Assembly (NCBI GenBank): GCA_963742715.1
Contig: CAVUMR010000001.1
Location: 1,612,001-1,676,000, forward strand
Direction of reading: 5' to 3'
Source: CAVUMR01 sp963742715
GTDB lineage: Bacteria; Actinomycetota; Actinomycetes; Mycobacteriales; Micromonosporaceae
Length of the DNA: 64,000 nucleotides
Shown: piece after piece, positions 8,024 through 15,805 of the stretch
Numbering within the stretch: position 1 is the stretch's first letter
How the letters are laid out: each line of letters opens with the position of its first letter
Position numbers and translations under genes: made by a program
The notes under the pieces: generated by a model
The model's input: only the letters and a program-made list of their open reading frames with translations
Told to the model about the DNA's origin: nothing
Databases searched by the model: none

Positions 8024-8602
8024 CTATAGGTCCGGCCCGGTCAGGTCCCGTTCGAGCCGTACCGACAGCCGGTCCAGCGCCCGGTGCGCCTGGCGCCGTA
8101 CCTCCGGCTCCTCGTCGTCACGCAGGTCGCGCAGGTAGCTGGCGTGTTCGGCCTCGCCGACCAGGCCGAGCGCGCGGGCCGCGGCGGCTCGCACCCGCGG
8201 CACCTCGTCGGTACACAGCGGGATGAGCGCGTCCGCCGCGGCGCCGAGCTCCCGGACCGCGACGACTTTGGCGGACATCTCCCGTACCCGCCAGGCTCGG
8301 TCGGCCAGCCCGGCGACCACGGCGGGTCCCGCGTCCGGGTGCCAGGCGTACAGCAGGCCACGGGCCGCCCACACCCGTGGCCACAGCTCGGCGTCGCCCG
8401 GTCCGAGGAACCGTTGTGCCGGCAGCCCGCCGAGGAACAGCACGAGCTCCGGGTCGGCGAACGGATCGGCGCCCCGCAGCAGCGCGGCACACTCGCGGGC
8501 GAGAGTCGCTTCACCGCGCCGGCGGGAGGCCAGTCGTACCCGGTCCGCCGGCCGGGCGTCGAGTGGTACGTCAGCGCCGGGCACGAGCCCACCCTGCCGC
8601 AT
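8024..8602 (-). CDS. HEAT-repeat protein
   Basis: This is a helical-repeat protein of about 192 residues. Two to three HEAT-like units are visible: RVREMSAKVVAVRELGAAAD, VPRVRAAAARALGLVGE and PEVRRQAHRALDRLS. These repeats usually form a protein-binding solenoid. An N-terminal stretch (ADPELVLFLGGLP..ELWPRVWAARGLLY) precedes the repeats. The open frame extends upstream to 8722, but that part is Arg/Pro-rich and looks non-coding, so ATG 8602 is used; the exact start is uncertain. No enzymatic motif is visible and function is unknown. Confidence 0.7.
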   Translation of the reverse strand: MRQGGLVPGADVPLDARPADRVRLASRRRGEATLARECAALLRGADPFADPELVLFLGGLPAQRFLGPGDAELWPRVWAARGLLYAWHPDAGPAVVAGLADRAWRVREMSAKVVAVRELGAAADALIPLCTDEVPRVRAAAARALGLVGEAEHASYLRDLRDDEEPEVRRQAHRALDRLSVRLERDLTGPDL

Positions 8603-8800
8603 CGGCGGACCGGTCGGGCGTCGAGTGGGTACCCGCCGACCGTGTGGTTCCGCCGTTGGGCGCGCGTACGGGCGGTTCCGTGAGGTGCGGGTGGTGTCGA
8701 CCAGCCGGATCGGGGAATGCATCCGGGGTGCCGGAGGTTATCCAGGCATACCCCTCAGGGGTACATGAGACGACTATCACGGCAAGGGGAGAAGCTGACC

Positions 8801-9175
8801 ATGGCGACCGTCGAGTTGACCAACGAGGCGTTCGAGCAGACGGTGAGCAGCGACGGCATCGTGCTGGTCGACTTCTGGGCAGCCTGGTGTGGCCCCTGTC
8901 GACAGTTCGCGCCGGTCTTCGAGAAGGCCAGCGAGCAGCACACCGACATCGTGTTCGCCAAGGTCGACACCGAGGCCGAGCAGCAGTTGGCCGGTGCCCT
9001 GCACATCTCGTCGATCCCGACCCTGATGGCTTTCCGGGACGGCGTACTGGTCTTCGCCCAGCCCGGCGCGCTTCCGCCGGCCGCCCTGGAGCAGGTGATC
9101 AGTGCGGTACGGGCGCTGGACATGGACGACGTACGCAGCAAGATCGCCGAGCGCGAGGCGACCGCCAGGAGCTGA
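8801..9175 (+). CDS. trxA: thioredoxin
   Basis: This 124-residue thioredoxin has the classic FWAAWCGPCRQFAPVFE active site, a cis-proline in ISSIPTLMAFRDG, and a conserved VDTEAEQQLAG. It is a cytosolic disulfide reductase served by thioredoxin reductase. It carries a short acidic and basic C-terminal extension (DMDDVRSKIAEREATARS) beyond the standard fold. The ATG is preceded by AAGGGGAGAAG, a good ribosome binding site. It stands alone and is closed by a hairpin terminator. The symbol is generic, since actinobacteria usually encode several thioredoxins. Confidence 0.9.
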   Translation: MATVELTNEAFEQTVSSDGIVLVDFWAAWCGPCRQFAPVFEKASEQHTDIVFAKVDTEAEQQLAGALHISSIPTLMAFRDGVLVFAQPGALPPAALEQVISAVRALDMDDVRSKIAEREATARS

Positions 9176-9187
9176 CGCGCTTACGAG

Positions 9188-9222
9188 AGGCCGGTCGGAG
9201 TCGATTCCCGACCGGCCTTCTT
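9188..9222 (+). terminator. intrinsic terminator after thioredoxin
   Basis: A perfect 11-bp stem AGGCCGGTCGG/CCGACCGGCCT (9188-9198 and 9208-9218) with a 9-base loop is followed by TTCTTGTG, a short T-rich tail. It begins 13 bases after the thioredoxin stop. Confidence 0.85.
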
Positions 9223-9568
9223 GTGCCCGCGCGTTCCCCGCGCTCCCCGCGCGCTCCCCCGCGTTTCCCGCGCTTTCCGTGCGCTGAGGCGCGTTGAGGG
9301 TGCGACGCGGCCGCGGTAACGGCAGCGCGTGTGCTGATGAGCGGCGCGTAGCCGTACACCATCGATCTGTTCCTATGCCTGGCCGGACGGCCACCGCTGA
9401 CGCCCGAACGGTGCGTGCGGCTGCCCGAACACCTGGTTTCGTGCCGGGTGATGTCCCCCCAGCGTCATTGACGTGCTTCGTGTCCGTCATCGCGTCACAG
9501 TGCCTGTTCGCTCAGGTCGGGCAGTGCCCGGACGATCTGGCGGCTGACGCACGGATGCGGGGGAATCG
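9223..9568. other. gene-free stretch with low-complexity CGCG-CCC repeats
   Basis: The first 70 bases are an irregular tandem of CGCG followed by C/T-rich units (CGCGTTCCC, CGCGCTCCC, CGCGTTTCCC and variants). The rest has no clear coding frame. The end carries the GGGGGAA ribosome binding site of the surface protein gene. Confidence 0.5.
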
Positions 9569-12316
9569 ATGCGCAGGACGCGTGGATTACGAGCCAAAGC
9601 CATGCCGGGCCCGGTGTGGTCGCTTGCTGTCCTGTCGTGCGTCGGCGTCGTCGCCGGACTGGTGGTGTTCCTGCCCGGCGCGTCCTTCGATCAGGTGCCG
9701 GCGTCCCTGACCGCCGCCGTCGGCGTTCCGGCGGCCCGGATGGGCGCTCATCCGAAGGCCGTGACGCCGCCCCGGGCCGCGGTCGGTCCGCCGGCCGGAT
9801 CGGGTGCGCTCGTGACCGTGCCGGCCGCCCGACTGTTGGACACCCGCAAGGATGGCGGTCCGCTGATCGGCGCGCAGGTCCGCTCGCTGCCGATTCTCGG
9901 ACGGGCCGGGATCCCGGCGACCAACGTCGCCGCGGTCGTGCTCACCATCACCGCCACCCTGCCGACCGTCACCGGACACGTGTCGGTCAGCCCGGGCGGC
10001 GCGCCGGATCCGGGCACCTCCACGCTGAACTTCGTACGCAACCAGACGATCTCCAACACGGCGCTCGTCCGGATCGCCGACAACGGCGCGGTCGACCTCC
10101 GGACCAACACCGGTCAGGTACACGTGTTGGTCGACGTGACCGGCTGGTACTCGGCCGGCGACACCCCGGTGCCGGGCGGCTTCGTACCGGTTGACCAGCG
10201 ACGACTGGTGGACACCCGGGTCAGCCACAACCCGCTGCGCGGTACCGCACCGCTCACGATCCCGATCAGCGGCATCGGCGGGGTGCCGGTGGGAGCGACC
10301 GGGGTGGCCGTGAACCTGACCGGGATCGCCGGGACCACCGCTACGTACCTCACCGCGTGGCCGGCCGGCGCGGCCCGGCCCATCACCTCGGTACTCAACA
10401 TGCCGGCGAAGACCGTGGTGGCGAACCTGGCGGTGGTGGGGCTCGGCTCCTCCGGTGGCCTCGCCGTCGCCGCTGGCGCCGGTACCACTGATGTAGTGGT
10501 TGACCTGGTCGGATACTTCGTCGGCAACGCGGATGACGCGCGCAACCAGGACCTCGGTGCGCTGTGGGCGGGCGGGAACCGCTCGGTGTCGCCGTTCCGG
10601 CTGTTGGACACCCGGAGCATGGGTACCAAGCAGCGCCTCGGCGCCGGACAGGCCGTCGAGGTACGCGCGTCCGCCGCGCCCGGGGTACCGGTCGCCGGGA
10701 TCTCCGCGGTCGTACTGACCGTCGCCAGCACCTCGTCGACCGTGACCGGTGGGTACCTCACGGTCTGGCCGTCCGGTACCACCCGACCGGTGACGTCGAG
10801 CCTGAACACGCGTACCGACCGCACCGTGGCGATCACCGTGATCGTGCCGGTCGGGGACGACGGTGGCGTGAACATCTACAACTCCACCGGCGCCACCCAC
10901 CTGATCGTGGACCTGAGCGGGTACGTGGTGTCGCCGGCTCCCACCGTCGCGCCGATCTCCTGGTCCGACCTGGACACGTCCGAGATGACCGGCGGGCCGG
11001 CCGGGCAGGCGCGGATGCTGCTGCTCACCGCCAACCGGTACGCGCTGACGACCTGGTGGTCCGGTACGGCGCCGGCGCTGATGGCGCGGCCGATGGACGT
11101 ACACGCGCAGGAAGACTCGACCGACCACATCCGGCGGCTGTCCATGGAGGCCATGGCGCTGGCCATCTCGCTGCGCACCGGGGTGTACGACCCGGGGGTG
11201 GTCGGCCAGCCCACCGCGACCGCGCAGAACGTGGCGGCGACCCTGGTCGACAAGGTCGCGGCCAACCACATCGCGAACAAGCCCGGCGGTTGGGGCGACT
11301 CCTGGCAGAGCTCGCTGTGGTCGTCGCTCGCCGGCCGGGCCGGCTGGATGCTGTGGGACGACCTCACCCCGGACACCAAGCGCCGGGTCGCCCGGATGGT
11401 CGAGTGGGAAGCCGACCAGAGCCTGCTGGTACCCGCGGTCTACCTGCGCGATCGCACCGGCAAGGTGATCCGGGCCGGCAACACCGGTGCCGAGGAGAAC
11501 GCCTGGTTCGCGCTCGCGCCGGCGCTCGCGACCGCCATGTTCCCGAACAGCACGCACTGGGACGCGTGGCGGCACCAGCAGGCCACGCTGCAGTTGGCCG
11601 CCTGGGCGCGGCCGTCCGACGTCAACTCCAGCACGGTGATCGACGGCAAGCCGCTGAGCGCCTGGCTCGGGGGCTCCAATGTGGAGAGCAACGGCGTGAT
11701 CATCAACCACAGCCGGGTCGCGCCGGACTACACCAGTACCGCCTACCAGAACGTGGACACCGTCATGATGGCCGCCCTCGCGGGAACCCCCGCCCCGCAG
11801 GCGAGCCTCGCGAACCTCAAGCCGGTGTACGCCGCGCTGCCGACCGTCCCGTACAACACCCCGCCGTACGACTCGCCGGGCGGCAAGGTCTACCGGATCG
11901 GGTACGGCAGCGTGTACTACCCGCAGGGCTGCGACTGGGGTACCGGGCAGCAGTTGCCGTACGCGCTGCTCGACGCGCAGGCCGCGGTGTTCGGCTTCGA
12001 CAACGCGCCACCGACCTCGGTCACGCAGTCCGCCCTGCACGCCGCGGCCGCGATGACCATGCAGTCGCGGTACCCCAGTGGGGCCAGCTACGCCGAGTCG
12101 TCCGCCGAGTACACCTACGTCGGCCGGGAGGAGCACAGCGCCCAGCTCGCCGCGCAGTTGTACCTGACGTACTTCGTACAGCGCATCGGGACCGCCGGTA
12201 CGCAGGCGGCCACCGACTGGGCACCCGGTGCGAAGGCCGCGGGCAGCGCGCCGAGGTCGACCACCGGTGACCGGCTCGCGCCGGAGTCCGAGGTGGACGT
12301 GGGCGCGGGTTCCTGA
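9569..12316 (+). CDS. large surface protein: three DTR repeats and an alpha/alpha-toroid-like domain
   Basis: This 915-residue protein has a signal anchor near residues 16-36 and a Pro/Ala-rich linker. Three beta-rich repeats of about 120-130 residues follow. Each starts with a (L/V)(L/V)DTR motif and ends with a (V/I)VD(V/L)xG(W/Y) motif (LLDTRKDGG..VDVTGWYSAGD; LVDTRVSHN..VDLVGYFVG; LLDTRSMGT..VDLSGYVVS). Repeats of this type are common in actinobacterial exoproteins, probably as wall or carbohydrate-binding modules. The C-terminal half, about 430 residues, is rich in Trp and helices (WGDSWQSSLWSSLAGRAGWM, NTGAEENAWFALAPALA) and resembles secreted alpha/alpha-toroid glycan-degrading proteins, but I cannot assign a family or catalytic residues. 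Confidence 0.75.
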   Translation: MRRTRGLRAKAMPGPVWSLAVLSCVGVVAGLVVFLPGASFDQVPASLTAAVGVPAARMGAHPKAVTPPRAAVGPPAGSGALVTVPAARLLDTRKDGGPLIGAQVRSLPILGRAGIPATNVAAVVLTITATLPTVTGHVSVSPGGAPDPGTSTLNFVRNQTISNTALVRIADNGAVDLRTNTGQVHVLVDVTGWYSAGDTPVPGGFVPVDQRRLVDTRVSHNPLRGTAPLTIPISGIGGVPVGATGVAVNLTGIAGTTATYLTAWPAGAARPITSVLNMPAKTVVANLAVVGLGSSGGLAVAAGAGTTDVVVDLVGYFVGNADDARNQDLGALWAGGNRSVSPFRLLDTRSMGTKQRLGAGQAVEVRASAAPGVPVAGISAVVLTVASTSSTVTGGYLTVWPSGTTRPVTSSLNTRTDRTVAITVIVPVGDDGGVNIYNSTGATHLIVDLSGYVVSPAPTVAPISWSDLDTSEMTGGPAGQARMLLLTANRYALTTWWSGTAPALMARPMDVHAQEDSTDHIRRLSMEAMALAISLRTGVYDPGVVGQPTATAQNVAATLVDKVAANHIANKPGGWGDSWQSSLWSSLAGRAGWMLWDDLTPDTKRRVARMVEWEADQSLLVPAVYLRDRTGKVIRAGNTGAEENAWFALAPALATAMFPNSTHWDAWRHQQATLQLAAWARPSDVNSSTVIDGKPLSAWLGGSNVESNGVIINHSRVAPDYTSTAYQNVDTVMMAALAGTPAPQASLANLKPVYAALPTVPYNTPPYDSPGGKVYRIGYGSVYYPQGCDWGTGQQLPYALLDAQAAVFGFDNAPPTSVTQSALHAAAAMTMQSRYPSGASYAESSAEYTYVGREEHSAQLAAQLYLTYFVQRIGTAGTQAATDWAPGAKAAGSAPRSTTGDRLAPESEVDVGAGS

Positions 12317-12347
12317 CCGCTCTCGTTCAATCGGCGGTGGTGCAAAA

Positions 12348-12397
12348 GCGAACGGCCCAGGTGTACGGCGATCACGCCGGCCGCCTGGGCCGTTCGC
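12348..12397 (+). terminator. long-stem hairpin downstream of the surface protein
   Basis: A perfect 14-bp stem (GCGAACGGCCCAGG and its complement, 12348-12361 and 12384-12397) encloses a 22-base loop, 31 bases after the stop codon. There is no T-run. It most likely terminates or protects the surface-protein transcript. Confidence 0.7.
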
Positions 12398-12544
12398 GAC
12401 GGCATTGTCGGACGCTGTCCTTTGTGGCCCTCGCGTGCCAGGGGTGTGGTTGTTGTGGCCCGCCCGACCGTTCTCCTCCGTAGGCTTTGGTCATCTGTCT
12501 GGATCGGTCCCGCTTGTTTCGCCAATCCGCGCCGGGAGAACGAC

Positions 12545-13288
12545 ATGACCGTCTCCGACCGAACCACGCCGACAAATCGAGTACCGATGGATTCGCTGCG
12601 GAAAACCGCGCTGGTCGCGGGCGCGCTCTATGTGCTCACCTTCGTCTCGATCCCGACCCTCGCCCTGTACAGCTCGGTGCACGACGCGGACTACATCACC
12701 GGTACCGGCTCGGAAGTCCCGGTCATTGTCGGCGGCATCCTGGAAGTGATCGTGGCACTCGCCGGCATCGGCACCACGATCGTGCTGTACCCGGTGGTCA
12801 AGAGGCAGAACGAAGCGCTCGCACTGGGCTTCGTCAGCTCCCGGGTCCTGGAAGCCGCCGCCACCTTCGTCGGCGTCGCGAGCCTGCTGACGGTCGTGTC
12901 CATGCGGCGGGACGGAGCCGGAGCGGACGCGTTGGTCACCAGCCAGGCGTTGGTCGGCTTCTACGACTCGATCTTCCTGCTCGGAGGGGGCTTCATGCCG
13001 GCCGTGAACGCACTATTGCTGGGTACCCTGCTGTACCAGTCACGCCTGGTGCCGCGGATTCTTCCGCGGATCGGATTCGTCGGAGCGACCACGCTCGTCA
13101 TGTCCGACCTCGGCGTACTGTTCGGCGCCTGGGACCGCGTGTCCGCGGTTACGGCGATCGCGGCCATCCCCATCGCGGTGTGGGAGTTTTCGCTCGGCGT
13201 CTATCTGCTCGTCAAGGGATTCCGGCCGTCGCCTATTACCGCTGGGATGATCGACCCTCGACCCGCCAGCCCGAGCCCCGCCGGCTAA
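12545..13288 (+). CDS. DUF4386-type polytopic membrane protein
   Basis: This 247-residue protein has about six membrane helices (for example ALVAGALYVLTFVSIPTLALY, VGGILEVIVALAGIGTTIVLY, LLTVVS, FLLGGGFMPAVNALLLGTLLY, ITAIAAIPIAVWEFSLGVYL). The arrangement, including GFVSSRVLEAAATFVG and the LVPRILPRIGFVGA loop, fits the DUF4386 family, of unknown function. The ATG at 12545 follows GGGAGAACGAC, a good ribosome binding site. It stands alone between a terminator and a convergent cupin gene. No substrate or partner is suggested by context. Confidence 0.78.
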   Translation: MTVSDRTTPTNRVPMDSLRKTALVAGALYVLTFVSIPTLALYSSVHDADYITGTGSEVPVIVGGILEVIVALAGIGTTIVLYPVVKRQNEALALGFVSSRVLEAAATFVGVASLLTVVSMRRDGAGADALVTSQALVGFYDSIFLLGGGFMPAVNALLLGTLLYQSRLVPRILPRIGFVGATTLVMSDLGVLFGAWDRVSAVTAIAAIPIAVWEFSLGVYLLVKGFRPSPITAGMIDPRPASPSPAG

Positions 13289-13351
13289 GCGCGGCTTTGC
13301 CGGCTCGGCACGGGTCAACCCGCGTGCGTGTTCGGGAGAATCCCCGGAGCC

Positions 13352-14008
13352 CTAGTCGCCGATCAGCTGCTTGAAGGCGGGTTCGTCGCGAATCGGATCC
13401 AGGTCGGAGTCATCCTTTGCGGAGTCGCGAAACTCCTCCGACAGCTCGATGGCCTTACGGAGGTGATCGAGCGCCGCACTCGTCCGGCCGCAGCGACTCT
13501 CGCAGCAGGCGAGGTTGAAGAACAACATGGGGTACTGCGGAGCGGCCGTGACCGCGGCGGCCAGGCGGTCGGCGACCTCCGCGTACTCGCCCGCCTCATA
13601 GAGGGGTACGACCGGAGCCCACAGCTCCCAGCCGCGCGCCTCGTACGCCTTTCCCGGCGTAGCTTCCAGCGCGATGATGGTCGTCCCCGCCTGCGTGGCG
13701 GAGGCTGTTCGCTTGGTACGGGGAGGGGCGAACACCAGAGTTCCGGCCGGCGCGTCGACCCGGTCGCCGTCGAGCTCGAACACCGCGTGGCCGCGCAGTA
13801 CGAGAAAGAGCTCCTGGTCAGCGGTGGGGTCGTCCTCGTCGTGCTCGTTGATGACGACGTCGCCCGCGGCGTGGGCCGTCCACGCGGTCACTCCGAACGC
13901 CGTGATGCCGAGGTGGTGTCGGATCGGCCGGTAGTGAGCTCCCGCGTCCGCGAACTCCTCGATCTCGTCCAGCTGCGCAACCGCGTATCGAGCCACCGGC
14001 CCACCCAT
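13352..14008 (-). CDS. cupin-TPR domain protein
   Basis: This 218-residue protein joins two parts. Residues 1-120 form a cupin barrel (DVVINEHDEDDPTADQELFL for metal-type motif 1, VDAPAGTLVFAPP for motif 2). Residues 135-200 form a TPR-like pair (YEAGEYAEVADRLAAAVTAA, SRCGRTSAALDHLRKAIEL). The EHDEDD signature contains possible metal ligands. The role is unknown; similar actinobacterial proteins are annotated only by domain. MGGPVARYAVAQLDEI is chosen as the start because the upstream frame (to 14074) is Arg-rich and lacks a ribosome binding site. Its 3' end is convergent with the DUF4386 gene. Confidence 0.75.
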   Translation of the reverse strand: MGGPVARYAVAQLDEIEEFADAGAHYRPIRHHLGITAFGVTAWTAHAAGDVVINEHDEDDPTADQELFLVLRGHAVFELDGDRVDAPAGTLVFAPPRTKRTASATQAGTTIIALEATPGKAYEARGWELWAPVVPLYEAGEYAEVADRLAAAVTAAPQYPMLFFNLACCESRCGRTSAALDHLRKAIELSEEFRDSAKDDSDLDPIRDEPAFKQLIGD

Positions 14009-14118
14009 CGTCGCCGTTCGCCGAGTGTGTACCTCGGTCCCGAGCCGACTGTACGGCGCTTGCCTGCTCTCCACTGCCGTGCGGCATCGAGCGAGACCGA
14101 CCGGCTGGGAAAGAGTGC

Positions 14119-14165
14119 CAAAAAGATCAACAGCCCAGCTCAGAAACCAACTCTGACCTGGGCTG
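14119..14165 (-). terminator. terminator of the tRNA-Gly gene
   Basis: On the minus strand, CAGCCCAGGTCAGA pairs with TCTGAGCTGGGCTG (one mismatch, loop of 7) and is followed by TTGATCTTTTT. This strong Rho-independent terminator begins 8 bases past the tRNA 3' end. Confidence 0.85.
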
Positions 14166-14172
14166 CTACTCC

Positions 14173-14246
14173 TGGAGCGGGTGACGAGAATCGAACTCGC
14201 ACTGTCAGCTTGGGAAGCTGATGTTCTGCCATTGAACTACACCCGC
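14173..14246 (-). tRNA. tRNA-Gly (anticodon CCC)
   Basis: The 74-nt reverse-strand sequence starts GCGGGTGTAGTTCAATGGCA and folds as a complete cloverleaf. The acceptor stem is GCGGGTG/CACCCGC, the D arm GTTC..GAAC, and the anticodon stem TCAGC/GCTGA around loop TTCCCAA. The T arm has GAG-TTCGATT-CTC, and an encoded TCCA end is present. The loop places CCC at positions 34-36, so it reads GGG glycine codons. It is followed by a strong terminator and stands alone. Confidence 0.95.
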
Positions 14247-14268
14247 GGGCGCCGACCACTGTACCGGA

Positions 14269-14898
14269 TCAGTGCCCGCGGTGACGGTGACGGTCGTGCG
14301 TGCCGTCGTCGCTGCGGCGGGTGGCCTGCGGCTCGCGCTTCGGCAGCTTCGAGCCCGGTTGCCGGTCCGGTGACCGCCGGCGACGGGGGGAGCCGGTCGG
14401 CGACGGTTGCGGCTCGCCGTCCGGGTCGTCGGGTGCGTCCGGAGCACCGCTCTGGTCCCGCCACACCATGTACGTCGGTGGCCAACTTCCCTGGTGCGGG
14501 TACATCGCGAGCATCGCCACCTCGACGGTGAACTCGTACAGCCGCCAGTCCATCTGTGGTGCCGCGTGGTGGGACGAAGCCACCTGGTCACGCTCCAACG
14601 TGTCCTCGACGGGAACGACGCGACCGGTCAGGTACGCCTCGTCATCGGAGTTGTCCGGCGGGAAGGAGTGCAGTGCGTAGCGGGCGTCCCGGTCGAGGTC
14701 GCGGCGCTTCGGCGAGTCCACGACAAAGCAGTAGAGCCCCTCGGTCGTGATGACCGGGCTGACCGGGTGAACCCGTGGCCCGCCGTCGCCGCGGACCGTG
14801 GCCAGGTAACCGAGGCCGGGGCCGAACTGATACATCAGCCGGCGGATGGCAGCCGCCAGGTCGGGGGCCGCCGCCGCGAACTGTTGCCACGTCGCCAT
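14269..14898 (-). CDS. pyridoxamine 5'-phosphate oxidase-family (split-barrel) protein
   Basis: The 209-residue product has a split beta-barrel of about 130 residues: GLGYLATVRGDGGPRVHPVS, a PVITTEGLYCFV strand and SPKRRDLDRDARYALHSFP. These match the PPOX/F420- or FMN-binding family. The last 60 residues are a disordered tail rich in Arg, Ser, Pro and Asp ending in HDRHRHRGH. The cofactor and substrate cannot be assigned. A LexA-type palindrome ends 12 bases upstream of its ATG, so it may belong to the SOS regulon. It is divergent from dcd. Confidence 0.78.
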   Translation of the reverse strand: MATWQQFAAAAPDLAAAIRRLMYQFGPGLGYLATVRGDGGPRVHPVSPVITTEGLYCFVVDSPKRRDLDRDARYALHSFPPDNSDDEAYLTGRVVPVEDTLERDQVASSHHAAPQMDWRLYEFTVEVAMLAMYPHQGSWPPTYMVWRDQSGAPDAPDDPDGEPQPSPTGSPRRRRSPDRQPGSKLPKREPQATRRSDDGTHDRHRHRGH

Positions 14899-14910
14899 CG
14901 CCCAACTCTA

Positions 14911-14926
14911 TCGAACATATGTTCGA
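14911..14926. promoter_or_regulatory. LexA (SOS) box
   Basis: TCGAACATATGTTCGA is a perfect 16-bp palindrome matching the TCGAAC-N4-GTTCGA LexA consensus of high-GC actinobacteria. It lies 12 bases before the PPOX-family start on the minus strand and about 104 bases before dcd on the plus strand. Proximity favours control of the PPOX gene. Control of dcd, a nucleotide-pool enzyme, is possible. Confidence 0.8.
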
Positions 14927-15030
14927 ACAGCTAGCCACTTCGGCCGCTCAGCGACCCGGCACGGGAGCCCCGGCGGACCGGCCGGCGGCGCGTCCCGGCC
15001 GGTACCAGCCGCCTCGGGTAGCCTCCCCCT

Positions 15031-15609
15031 GTGCTGCTCTCCGACCGTGACCTCGTCGCGGAGCTGAAGGCCGGCCGGCTGCAGGTGGAGCCGTTCGATC
15101 CGGACCTCGTCCAGCCGTCGAGCGTCGACGTGCGGTTGGACCGGTGGTTCCGGGTCTTCAACAACACGAAGTACACCCACATCGATCCGGCCGAGCAGCA
15201 GGACGAGCTGACCAGCCTGGTCGAGGTGCCGGACGGCGAACGGTTCGTGCTGCACCCCGGTGAGTTCGTGCTGGCCTCGACGCTCGAGGTGGTGACCCTG
15301 CCGGACACCCTGGCCGGCCGGCTCGAGGGCAAGTCGAGCCTGGGTCGGCTCGGCCTGCTCACGCACTCCACCGCGGGCTTCATCGACCCCGGCTTCTCCG
15401 GCCACGTCACGCTCGAGCTGTCCAACGTCGCGAACCTGCCGATCATCCTGTGGCCCGGCATGAAGATCGGCCAGCTGTGCCTGTTCCGGCTGTCCTCGCC
15501 GTCCGAGCACCCGTACGGATCCGCCGTCTACGGCTCCCGCTACCAGGGGCAACGCGGTCCGACGCCGAGCCGGTCGTACCGCAACTGGCGGGTCTGGCCG
15601 ACCGGCTGA
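15031..15609 (+). CDS. dcd: dCTP deaminase
   Basis: This 192-residue enzyme has all family landmarks: VEPFDPDLVQPSSVDVRLD near the N-terminus, FVLHPGEFVLASTLE, GRLEGKSSLGRLGLLTHSTA (nucleotide-binding Ser/Arg and the catalytic region), GFIDPGFSGHVTLELSN and YQGQRGPTPSRSY. It deaminates dCTP to dUTP, or in the mycobacterial-type bifunctional form directly to dUMP, feeding dTMP synthesis. It starts at GTG 15031. Length equals that of actinobacterial Dcd. The upstream region carries a LexA box. Confidence 0.93.
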   Translation: MLLSDRDLVAELKAGRLQVEPFDPDLVQPSSVDVRLDRWFRVFNNTKYTHIDPAEQQDELTSLVEVPDGERFVLHPGEFVLASTLEVVTLPDTLAGRLEGKSSLGRLGLLTHSTAGFIDPGFSGHVTLELSNVANLPIILWPGMKIGQLCLFRLSSPSEHPYGSAVYGSRYQGQRGPTPSRSYRNWRVWPTG

Positions 15610-15805
15610 CCGTCCGGTAGGTCGCCGCCGGGACGCGCTCCGCGGCTGAAGGAAATTCCCAGGGTCCACAGGTGCCGCGACAGGCATTGACGAATGCGGG
15701 AGCGCCAGCCAAGGTGAGCGGCGTGCTGCCCGAGTGCGCTCGGAGCAGCGCCCGGCCGCCATGGTGGACGTGGTCCGGCCGGGCCGTGCCTGGGAGGAGT
15801 CGTCC

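Noticed and set aside
9587..12136. 849-residue open frame antisense to the surface protein
   Set aside because: The composition (Arg, Gly, Val, His rich) is that of an antisense shadow, and the sense frame has a ribosome binding site and repeated domains.
15610..15805. Cyclic di-AMP (ydaO) riboswitch before the amidase gene
   Set aside because: Such riboswitches often precede cell-wall hydrolases in actinobacteria, but I could not find the conserved core in this 196-base leader.
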